A program made the position numbers and the translations under genes. From Sinonovacula constricta (taxonomy: Eukaryota; Mollusca; Bivalvia; Cardiida; Solecurtidae), in contig CM017558.1 of NCBI GenBank assembly GCA_007844125.1, positions 25,625,344 to 25,689,343 of the forward strand: a stretch of DNA of 64,000 nt. Reading direction: 5' to 3'. Below the pieces are notes generated by a model. The model saw only the letters and a list, made by a program, of their open reading frames with translations. It was not told the origin of the DNA and searched no databases. Positions 49,757-60,891 of this stretch are shown piece by piece. Numbering within the stretch: position 1 is the first letter of the stretch; each line of letters begins with the position of its first letter.

Positions 49757-51268
49757 CAAGAAATAGCATTTTACGGGATCTTTTAAGGTTACAAAAATGA
49801 TATAGTTTGAGATAATAAATGTCTGGTCCAATCTGTCGGCTATTATCTTTATTGACATTCGCAATAACTGAAGGAGACAAGCGGGCTTAGGACAAAAGGA
49901 AGACAAAAGCAAAATTGGTCAAAACCATCGTCGGATACGCACGCTCGATTTTTTCCGTTTTACTACATTCGTCGACCGTGGGTTTATTGGTAAATTTTCT
50001 GTCGTTTTATCGAACTGAATAGAACAAGAATTGGCCAATCATAATACTGCTTACAAAATCCATACACACAGCGTGGAGACTTGAACATAACGATGACGTC
50101 GCCATTTTGACAAGTCTGTCGAAACAATGAAAGAACGAGTTTTATCATTGGACTGAAATCTTTATAGGATTATGAAGCGACCAATGAAATGTCCTTACCA
50201 AAAAACGGCGAACAGTGAACTAAATATCCTACGGGCGATGAATGGAGAGTAACTGAATAGATCGGTCGTGGGTATCCGACGATGGGTCAAAACATAAATA
50301 ACTAAGATATAAGAGAGGGAGCGAGGGCGCGTGTGTTGGGGAATGGAGAAAAAAAATGAAATTCATGTAAATAACGCAATTTTAGTAATGCATTACGGAC
50401 GAATGAAAAAGGAAAGAAAACAACGAGAAAGATAAACAGAATGAAAATGAAATTAAGGGAAGGGAAGTTGAAACTAGAAAGGGGAAATGACATTGAAATA
50501 CAGGTACATGTAAATATATTGGGAAATGCTGGTACAAAGGGGAAATTGAATAGTCAAAGCAGGAATATATGAAAGGTTTACAGAAACGCATTAAGAAATA
50601 CGGATAAATAGTTTAAAAAAAGCCACAGAGTTGAATATAAGGGATGATATAACTAATTTTAAAAGTAAAGAGCTCGGAAAGCTCGAAAAAAAGGGGAAAA
50701 AAAAAGAAAGAATTCAATGACAGGTATGAAGCACGAAGGAGACAACACATAGGCAGTCAACACAGCTAACAGTAAGTTAGAAAAATGTAACACACAAGAA
50801 TAAAGAAAACCGGAAACAAGTATTACAGATAAGAACCACAAAACACAGGAAACAATAAAAACATTACGCAAAGATAAACGAAACGGAAGGAAAAAACTAA
50901 GAACGTCAGAAGTAAATGTTTTATGTAAATATAAGCCAGATGTGTATATACAATTTTCATAAAAGGTTCACAAAAACATATGTGACGTTCGCAAGGCGGT
51001 TGATACACACGTTCTTTTATATACATAAACTTCTGCTTGTTACAGAAATAATATGGATGTAAGGTCATTTGGATTATTTGTGCTTTAAAATTGATACACT
51101 GTCACCAGCACTTGATGCGACACAATGTAAACCAATTAGTGGAGCGAGACAGAATAAGATAGCTTGACTGTATCGTTTTCCAACTAACGTGATATTTTAA
51201 ATGCGGAAGTTATCTCTAAAGTTGTATCCTTGTTGTTGTTGTTACTACCTAGACTGTACAGGATAAAC
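49757..51268. other. Upstream flank of the PI3K regulatory gene
   Basis: Includes a purine-rich tract at about 50330-50720. No promoter motif could be fixed. Minus-strand open frames here are low complexity (Phe/Ser/Leu-rich) by-products of the purine bias. Confidence 0.4.
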
Positions 51269-51646
51269 ATGGCGGGATCTAACGAATATGTGCAGTTTGT
51301 ATCGCGTGTGGGTGAGCTGGACCTAAGTTTGGGGCAAGAGGCATGGTACTGGGGCGAGCTGAACAGGGCTGATGTGAACACAATTCTTCAGGACCACCCG
51401 GACGGCTCGTTTCTAGTGCGGGACGCCTCAACCCCCGGGGATTATACCTTAACCGTGAAGATTGCTGGACTGAACAAACTGATCAAGATCTACCACCAAG
51501 ACGGCTATTACCGGCTCCAGGACACGGACCACTTCCGATCAGTCCGAGAGCTGGTGGAGTACTACATGAACAATTCGCTGGCCTCTTACAACAAGAAACT
51601 AGACACAAAGCTTATCTATCCTATTCCATGTACCAAGAGAAACTCG
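51269..51646 (+). CDS. PIK3R1/PIK3R3-like: PI3K class IA regulatory subunit (p85/p55-type), N-terminal SH2 exon
   Basis: Regulatory subunits of class IA PI3-kinase hold the p110 catalytic subunit inactive and recruit it to pYxxM sites through two SH2 domains. This 378-nt exon encodes 126 aa, MAGSNEYVQF to TKRNS, and ends in phase 0 at donor gtaagt. The SH2 domain runs from about W27 (WYWGELNR) to Y117: FLVRDAS at 48-54 with the phosphotyrosine-binding Arg at 51, DYTLTV, LIKIYHQDGYY, and SLASYNKKLDTKLIYPI at the end. These are hallmark sequences of the p85 N-SH2 domain. The ATG at 51269 has a good context (aaacATGG). The upstream frame is open to a possible acceptor (ctacctag, 51244-51251), so an internal exon cannot be excluded. 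The inter-SH2 coiled coil and C-SH2 were not found downstream, so intron 1 exceeds the window or holds exons I missed. Confidence 0.88.
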
Positions 51647-53579
51647 GTAAGTACATGCTGACTTTTTTACGTAATTTTAAATGAAGCTTGTCTGTTATTG
51701 TTGGGGTTTTTTCAATCCAGGGTAAGAAGTCAACATTCGTTTGTAGTATATTTTAACATATCTAACAGGTGGCTATTTTTTCAAATCTAAAAAAAAACAA
51801 TCAACAAAAAACAACTTAACAGTTACACTCTACTGAACGTACAAGCAATTAAAACACATTGTATTCTGTACATACCTTGAACATTAAATAACGTAAAGAA
51901 GGACAAAAACTATATCTGAGCGATATTCAAGAAAGACGTTTGGATTTATTCATTATATGCTATCATAATAACAATAATATTTAGATTTCTGAATTTTAAT
52001 CCCTAGAATACGGCAATGCTGGCAAGCATAAAATGTGGTGATAATCACGTCTCTTTCGGGATACAAGCATTAGATGCTGTAATCTACACGTATGTTTAAA
52101 TGATGCACGTTTGTTTCCGGGTACCAACATAAGCTACTCTTATATTGTTTGCGCGTACAAGCAAATGATCATAGCTTTATACTTGTTGAGTTCTGTCAAA
52201 TCAATTCAAATCAAAAACAGCATTTCATATTTGTCACTGTCTTTATAATTCCAGTATTATACGCTTAATGTTAAAACGTTCTTAAAATAAATGATAAATG
52301 AAATATAACAAATAATCATACGGTTGTCGGGAACTATTTTGTTCCGTAATAAGAACATATTCACCAAACGCAAATTTATATTATCACATTACTCTTTTTG
52401 TCAACACTGTACCTTTATTTTCCTCCACCATGGGAGAGCAATGGTACAAAATAGTATTACATGTTATTTAAGGGTTAAATAAAAAATATGGTATTGTAGA
52501 TATATCGCCACTCTGTCATTATGTCTAGGCCAAACACTTGACAGTAGATAGTCTAGATCCTGATCAGGCGACCAGACACCCCCGAATAAGAAGCTGCGTG
52601 ATCTTGAATTACACTCTTTGCTGGAACCAGGCGCGTTTCTCCCATTACGCACTTTACGCACGTGCGTAACCTCCGCTCGAAAAATCAAAAATCTAAAAGT
52701 ACCAAACACACTAAGAAAGTCGAAGCTTAACCCGGTTTAGGAATGATATATTTTATTTCCGTAGTTTCTATGTTATAAAATCTTATTACTACACCAATCG
52801 AGTTGAAAAGGTTTAAAATGATTAAACTTAAACACGTCAGGATTTTAGTCGTTCAAATGTTGCGTTAAGTTCCTCGCATGTCCGCATTTTATATGTTATT
52901 CATTAGAAAAGGACCGAATATTTTCAAAAGTATTATTACAAAGGTTATTTCTCTTGTAATTGTGCGTAATTTCAAAAACGGTCCAGATACGCGCCTGGCT
53001 GGAACCTTATCAAATCGTAGTTAAGAGGAAAAAAAATAGTTCAGTTGGTGTATATGTTCCGTTAGGGTTTTGTGTTACCTCACCTGCTATCAATGATTAT
53101 TGTGTTAGCCTCATCTTTATCCGGTGTACCATTAGTCATTGCGTCACTCAATACTGAAAAATAGAGACAAAAAAAACAGACAGCAACGGGTAAAGTTGAA
53201 CATATTTGGAAATCTTATGTTACTAGGACTGTTTTTGTTTATTTTTCGCAAGATCTATAAAAACCCACATAAGAGTTGTCATATTTCGATCCGGGCATTT
53301 TAGTGATATTTTTCCTATTATATTGAATACATTTTTCAGCTATCTTTGTATCAGGTATATAGATGTGTCGGAAAGATTTAGAAATGCTGCAGATAAGTTC
53401 GATAAAAAAATGCACCTGTATCAATATTGCGTATATGTATAGTACATGTGCACCTGTATTAATATTGCGTATATGTATAGTACATGTGGAAACACTTAAC
53501 CTTACTTTAAGCTCTATTAAGTGTATATTATATAAAAATAAACGTCATTTTAAGCATACAAGTTTAATGTAAAAGTGTT
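51647..53579. other. First part of the intron after the SH2 exon
   Basis: AT-rich. A 39-bp tandem duplication lies at about 53411-53488 (tgcacctgtatcaatattgc and the following bases). No further exon with a recognisable p85 sequence was seen. Confidence 0.4.
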
Positions 53580-56168
53580 AAATCAGACAGAATATGCACG
53601 GGTAATGTAAAACGGCTTATTCAGAAACAATAATAAGGATTAAGGTTTAAACATATCAAATTAGATAACAGGTACAGAAGTTTATTGCAAACCAATTCAA
53701 TCAAACAAATTATACAAGGTTAATGTAAATCAGTCAGATCAGACACAATATACAGGTTTTATTTAAACAGATGAATAAGACAGAATATACAGGTTTTATG
53801 TAATCATATGAATCAGACAGAATATACAGGTTTTATTTAAACAGCTAAATAAGACAGAATATACAGGTTTTATTTAAACAGATGAATAAGACAGAATATA
53901 CAGGTTTTATTTAAACAGATAAATAAGACAGAATATACAGGTTTTTTTTTAAACAGATGAATAAGACAGAATATACAGGTTTTATTTAAACAGATAAATA
54001 AGACAGAATATACAGGTTTTATTTAAACAGATGAATAAGACAGAATATACAGGTTTTATTTAAACAGATGAATAAGACAGAATATACAGGTTTTATTTAA
54101 ACAGATGAATAAGACAGAATATACAGGTTTTATTTAAACAGATGAATAAGACAGAATATACAGGTTTTATGTAAACAGATGAATAACACAGAATATACAG
54201 GTTTTATGTAAACAGATGAATAAGACAGAATATACATGTTTTATGTAATCATATGAATCAGACAGAATATACAGGTTTTATGTAAACTGATGAATAACAC
54301 AGAATATACAGGTTTTATGTAAACAGATAAATAAGACAGAATATACAGGTTTTATTTAAACAGATGAATAAGACAGAATATACAGGTTTTATTTAAACAG
54401 ATGAATAAGACAGAATATACAGGTTTTATGTTAACAGATGAATAAGACAGAATTTTCAGGTTTTATGTAAACAGATGAATCAGACTGATTATTCAGGTTT
54501 TATGTAAATAGATGAAACGGACAGAATATACAGGTTTTATTTAAACAGCTAAATAAGACAGAATATACAGGTTTTATTTAAACAGCTAAATAAGACAGAA
54601 TATACAGGTTTTATGTAAACAGATGAATAAGACAGAATATACAGGTTTTATTTAAACAGCTAAATAAGACAGAATATACAGGTTTTATTTAAACAGCTAA
54701 ATAAGACAGAATATACAGGTTTTATTTAAACAGATGAATAAGACAGAATATACAGGTTTTATTTAAACAGATAAATAAGACAGAATATACAGGTTTTATT
54801 TAAACAGATGAATAAGACAGAATATACAGGTTTTATGTAATCATATGAATCAGACAGAATATACAGGTTTTATGTAATCATATGAATCAGACAGAATATA
54901 CAGGTTTTATGTAATCATATGAATCAGACAGAATATACAGGTTTTATTTAAACAGATGAATAAGACAGAATATACAGGTTTTATTTAAACAGATGAATAA
55001 GACAGAATATACAGGTTTTATGTAATCATATGAATCAGACAGAATATACAGGTTTTATTTAAACAGATGAATAAGACAGAATATACAGGTTTTATTTAAA
55101 CAGATGAATAAGACAGAATATACAGGTTTTATGTAATCATATAAATCAGACAGAATATACAGGTTTTATGTAATCATATGAATCAGACAGAATATACAGG
55201 TTTTATGTAATCATATGAATCAGACAGAATATACAGGTTTTATGTAATCATATGAATCAGACAGAATATACAGGTTTTATGTAATCATATGAATCAGACA
55301 GAATATACAGGTTTTATGTAATCATATGAATCAGACAGAATATACAGGTTTTATGTAATCATATGAATCAGACAGAATATACAGGTTTTATGTAATCATA
55401 TGAATCAGACAGAATATACAGGTTTTATGTAATCATATGAATCAGACAGAATATACAGGTTTTATTTAAACAGATGAATAAGACAGAATATACAGGTTTT
55501 ATTTAAACAGATAAATAAGACAGAATATACAGGTTTTATTTAAACATATAAATAAGACAGAATATACAGGTTTTATGTAATCATATGAATCAGACAGAAT
55601 ATACAGGTTTTATGTAATCATATGAATCAGACAGAATATACAGGTTTTATGTAAACATATGAATCAGACAGAATATACAGGTTTTATTTAAACAGCTAAA
55701 TAAGACAGAATATACAGGTTTTATTTAAACAGATGAATAAGACAGAATATACAGGTTTTATGTAAACAGATGAATAAGACAGAATATACAGGTTTTATGT
55801 AATCATATGAATCAGACAGAATATACAGGTTTTATGTAAACTGATGAATAACACAGAATATACAGGTTTTATGTAAACAGCTAAATAAGACAGAATATAC
55901 AGGTTTTATTTAAACAGATGAATAAGACAGAATATACAGGTTTTATGTAAACAGCTAAATAAGACAGAATATACAGGTTTTATGTAAACAGATGAATAAG
56001 ACAGAATATACAGGTTTTATGTAAACAGATGAATCAGACAGAATATACAGGTTTTATGTAAACAGATGAATCAGACAGAATATACAGGTTTTATGTAAAC
56101 AGATCAATAAAACAGAATATACAGGTTTTATGTAAACAATAAAATCAGACAGAATATACAGGTTTTGG
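53580..56168. repeat. 2.6-kb minisatellite, 37-bp unit
   Basis: About 65-70 copies of agacagaatatacaggtttt followed by one of two tails: type 1, atttaaacagatgaata; type 2, atgtaatcatatgaatc. The left edge is degenerate. Type 2 units form near-identical runs around 55130-55450, while type 1 predominates elsewhere. Confidence 0.93.
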
Positions 56169-58210
56169 ATTTATTGGATATGACCCTGTCTATTAATTGT
56201 ACTATACAGACCTTTTGAAGTAAATATAAATCTATTAAATATAATGTACATTCTTGGGATGCAGTCTTGTATATTCGATGTAAAATAAAACCTTTGCAAT
56301 GAAAACTAGATTAACTGTTCAAGATAATATTAATCTTTCGAATATAAACTAGTATACCTAATATTTACATTTATAAATTTAAACCCAATAGTTCAGTATA
56401 CACAACTTCTGCTTTGGTGAGTAGCCATGGAAACGTTATCTTTTATTGTTACATAGTCATATAAATATAACTATTGTCTTTGAATGATAACCATATTTAA
56501 TACAACCCACCGTTTGAGAGGTAACTAAGAAACAGCTCTATACGTATCACCACAGATATTTAAATCTAAACAACCTCTAGACAAAGGCAAACAGGGTAAA
56601 TGTAAAAGTGACAAACACAGAGATGAGACATAACACACAAACAGAAAAACCAGCAGTTACCACATTGGAACGGTCAGTCGGCAAAAGGACCTACTGGTGT
56701 GCTTAAAAATATTTTGTGGAGCGCGCCAACATCGCACTTCCTGAAGGTTTTATTATCAAACAGTGTAAATAAAAATATCCCATCAAAGAGCCTTCAACGC
56801 ATCGCATCAACAAAACATACGCATCAAAAGTCTGCATTCATTTGGAAACATCCCTATTTATGACTAAATGAATATATTTACGTATGTTGTTTATTTAGAT
56901 AACATAATTTCCAGATTTGAAGATCTGCTAAAAGATAACAGTAATCGCCGCATCCCCCCCCCCCCCCCCCCCCAACGCACCCCTTCCCCCACACACACTC
57001 CCCACTCCATTTGTTTGCCTGAGTGTTATATCCTAGCCAGTACATGTAATTTCTCACGAGTAAGTGTTTCATTGTGTTGATGTGATAAAACCATTGTACA
57101 CTGACTGTCCTCTTCAAGAAGTCCCTAATAAAGTGGATTGTAATCAGACACACGAGTGATATCTGAATGTGTGCATTTAAACAACAAACAATTCGAATGC
57201 TGTCATTATTTATTACTTGTACGTGAAATCGTTTGAAACTTTCCGTTTTTAATGAGAGGATATTCTTCCCATTACTCGGAAGTATTTGTCCATCTTTTAT
57301 CATCGGTTTTCCACTTAAGATAGATATTGGAAAGAAAAGCTTATATATATACATTTATTAAACTATATATACAGCTTGCAGTTGCAAAGATTAAATGCAG
57401 TGATGGATAAAGAAAAGGAATTGATGAATGATTTACGTTTTATATGCTTATACAGCCAACATTAGTAGGAAACAATGAAATAACAATTAGTTTAAACTTC
57501 TTCAACTTATTTGTTTCGAACGTTTCTTTTACAGACTATTACCCGGAGCGCACCAAATTTACCGGCATAAAATCTCCTACATTTCAACTCTAGATAAAAA
57601 TGTATAAAGCTTAATTAAACTACAATATTTTTCAACATAACAATATACATATTATTTTAGATGGATACTCAATTAAAGATTCAAGTTTAAACATTCTGAC
57701 GAGAATCATCAACACATTTTTTAAGACGTAATATAAGCAGCATAAAGTGCAGTAAATTTAACAAATGCGCCAGAAATTAAAAATTTAACATGCACCTTTA
57801 ATGCAATAAGTATAAGTAACATGAAGGAACATTTTTAGTTAGAATTATCGCTAATGGCATATAATGGCATGTGTATCTGAGCGCCAAAATTCTAAAACTT
57901 TAATTTGTCGATGATAATTTTATTTAAGCAGAAATAAATAGTGATATACTGAATGAATATTGTAGTATGTTACCTCTGAGTGTAAATGTTCACAAAACAA
58001 ATATGCTTGCAATTATCTTTAGACTATCTGGTAGACTAAAAAGAGAAAAAAATCTTTCAGAAACAAATGCGAAGATTTAAAAATAGCAAATAGATGTTAA
58101 TATATTGGAATTATCATTGAAACTGGGTAATCGTATTTAGAACATCAAGAAAAGTTTTATGTAGGCCAAGCTTTAAAGAGACTTTTCAAGCATTAAGATT
58201 TTTATAAAGA
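56169..58210. other. Intronic or intergenic DNA
   Basis: No exon recognised. It holds a homopolymer C run of about 18 at 56955-56973 followed by a C-rich, CA-containing stretch. Confidence 0.4.
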
Positions 58211-58533
58211 TTTGTTTGTTTGGTTGGTTGTTGGGTTTATCATCCCACCAACAGTATTTCAGTTATCTGGAGACGGTGTCCTCTTGAAGCAGATATAGTG
58301 CTGCCTTCACTGTGTATTGCATGCCGTAAACACATGGCATGATACCTTACCCAGTCACATTATCCTGATACCGGGCCAACCACTTGTGGAACTACCCACA
58401 TAATTGCTTGAGCGTTAGCAAGGGAGCTATATCACTACTATTTTTACGACGCTGGTATGTCGCGGCCCGAGTTCGAACCCTGGGCCTCCCTTACCTTGAG
58501 CCGACGCTCTTCCGATTGCGCTACCAGATCCAG
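58211..58533 (-). mobile_element. tRNA-derived SINE, family B, copy 3
   Basis: Complete minus-strand copy. The tRNA-like head is at the right end (gagttcgaaccctggg, about 58460-58475, in plus orientation). The tail in complement ends in a ggttggttgttggg-type simple repeat. Confidence 0.88.
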
Positions 58534-60046
58534 TTTGATAGAGATTTATTTATAGACATATTCATAAGTCGTTAACTGAGTTAAACTGATAAATTAATAA
58601 GCGCTATATTATGCTTCGGAAGGAAACATCGTGTTCCGGCACAACTACTCAAGTAGACATAATGCACTTACAATTTTTGCAAACATATAAGGAGTTAAAA
58701 CATAAAAACTCACAATTGGGTTAATTTGCCTACGACGTCTAGACGCCTTCATTCTACCTTAAGATATTGGATTAAGTAGTGTAAAGTTAAGCAGGCAAAG
58801 TAACAATGTGCTGTTACACGATCTAGAATGTAACTCGAATAGGAAAAAAATGGACAGTAAGTTTAATGTTGACAAGAATATTCAGCGTTGAGTTACATAA
58901 GGTCTTATCTAGGGGTACTGAATATCAGTTGTTCCTTGATTTCATAATATGAAGGATACGTAATTGTTCTATAAAATATGCAACAGTCATATGAAAAATT
59001 GCGCCCCTCCCTAAAATATACCGAACAGAAACAAAAGAAAGAAAAAAAATATTTCTGTAATACTATAGAAGATGACTTTCACTTTTTCTATAAATGTGTT
59101 TTGCAATGAATACAGATTAAAAAATATACCTAAGTATATAGATGAACACTAATAATATTTAATTTAAAGAATCCAAACTATTTGTGTAACTGTAACCGTT
59201 TTGGGAAATGTATAGTGTTTTTTTAATTCGTCTAATATAAGCCACAAAAAGCATACACTATTTGGAAAAAAAAATTGGTGTTAAAGCTGCGCGAAAACAT
59301 AATACATAAAATTAAAGACGTACTCCAAGCTACATACATGTAGTAACATCATTTTTCTTCAATCCTGATGTATGCTTAATTGTCTTACAGTCGATCCAGT
59401 ATCATCAGCATCTTGTCCTTTTAAAAATACCTCATTTACATATTAATTTACATTTTGATAACCATGGGTTAGGCTATCTTTTTATATGATCCTTACACCA
59501 GTGATAACATAGGCTTAATGACACAGAGAATTATTGACCAATATGTACAATTTTTGCATTATTCAATGATTCTAGTACACTACAAACATACTGCATATTT
59601 AAGAATAGTTTTGAATTTGAAAAATATCTTATGGCAATTGAAAACCCTCTTCATCTATTTATGTAAATTGATTATCTTCATTATGTAAATTGGGATGCTC
59701 TTCTTATAAACTTGCAGTCTAGATTCAGAACCATAAATGAACAGAATAGGAAATGTATATATTGTCAAATGAATGTTATTGAAAATGAATACCATTTTGT
59801 TCTTTTTACAGAGAATTAAGAACTCGTATTTTACCAAAGTATTTTGCTCCTGGCCAAGTATTTTTAAATTCAAACGACTGTGCAATTAAACCAATCAGGA
59901 TTAATTAAAACATAAGCTTGGTTTTATATCTTGCAAACTGTAAAAGAAATAATGTAAAGTAGCTTAGAGTATTTTCAAGTGCCATGTTACCATGTAGTAA
60001 AATTGTACTAGACTTAATAGTATTTACAAACACTGTGTATTGTTTC
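58534..60046. other. AT-rich DNA downstream of the copia element
   Basis: No gene, tRNA or transposon end recognised. Confidence 0.4.
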
Positions 60047-60225
60047 TGTTAACACCATCACCAGATATTATACGCCAACACCACTGGATAATTTACACTT
60101 TATTATCACTCCACAATATGATTCACACAGATAAAATACTAATCACGTTGCTAAGTAAGTACATGACGTCATGACGTCATAATGACGTCAATTAATGTTG
60201 TTTCTAAAAGAAGAGTATTCTAACA
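60047..60225 (-). repeat. Candidate 3' LTR of the copia element
   Basis: On the minus strand the segment starts TGTTAGAATA and ends GTTAACA, giving the TG...CA ends typical of copia LTRs. It contains an aataaag signal and lies about 105 bp after the stop. The sequence just before it is not the expected purine tract (a purine-rich stretch lies about 40 bp earlier), so the boundary needs the 5' LTR for confirmation. Confidence 0.45.
60164..60190. promoter_or_regulatory. Three CRE palindromes (TGACGTCA)
   Basis: Perfect TGACGTCA at 60164-60171, 60172-60179 and 60183-60190. This is the consensus CREB/ATF site. They fall in the upstream (U3-like) part of the candidate LTR. Confidence 0.75.
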
Positions 60226-60330
60226 TAAACTAGAGTTGTAGAACATGACTTTAACATTCATTATATTTTCTTTTCTTTTTGAGTATGTGTTAATAAAATT
60301 AAATTAATGAAATAAATTAATATGAACAGT

Positions 60331-60891
60331 CTAGATAAACTCTTCAGAAAATCGCCCTCCATGGAACACTTCCAGCAGGTTGTAACCGGAAGCTCCTCGT
60401 TTGGTCATGCAGTCTGCAAGGTGGTATTTTCCGGGACACCATCGGATATCTTTGACTTCGTTCCTGGATAAAGATTCATTGATGGCTGCTATGTCGATCC
60501 GCAGGCGCTTGTCATCAACTAACTTCGTTGAATTTAAAGCATCAATGACACTTTTATTGTCAACATAAGCAATTATTGGTATGATGTTCCTTTGAAGCTT
60601 CATAATATCCTGCAGCATCTCTCTATAGTAGTATCCACATTCAAGGCCTTCTTGTAGACTGAGCGCCTCAGCAGCAATTGTTGAACGAACAACCCGTTTG
60701 ATCTTGTTTGTATGCCAAGCAAGTGGGCAACATTTTCCCTGATTGTCTGCTAACCACACAACATAGGCCGCTGTACTTCCAGTCCCATTGTTGATGTTGC
60801 ACAGAGATGCATCTGTGAATACCACAATCCTCCAGTCACTGACATTTCTGCTTAGTCTTGGAAATGCTATCATAGATCTCACATCTTTCAA
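60331..60891 (-). CDS. Copia RNase H domain, frameshifted from pol
   Basis: 186 codons that begin without an ATG at the frame overlap and carry a full RNase H: FTDASLCN (first Asp), STIAAEALSLQ (Glu), AYVDNKSVIDAL (Asp) and HLADCMTKRGAS (last Asp). Its end corresponds to the normal end of a copia polyprotein. It overlaps the main frame by 4 nt; the shift falls in a run of four A residues on the coding strand. It is either a one-base indel, a sequencing error or, less likely, a frameshift signal. Confidence 0.85.
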   Translation of the reverse strand: MKDVRSMIAFPRLSRNVSDWRIVVFTDASLCNINNGTGSTAAYVVWLADNQGKCCPLAWHTNKIKRVVRSTIAAEALSLQEGLECGYYYREMLQDIMKLQRNIIPIIAYVDNKSVIDALNSTKLVDDKRLRIDIAAINESLSRNEVKDIRWCPGKYHLADCMTKRGASGYNLLEVFHGGRFSEEFI

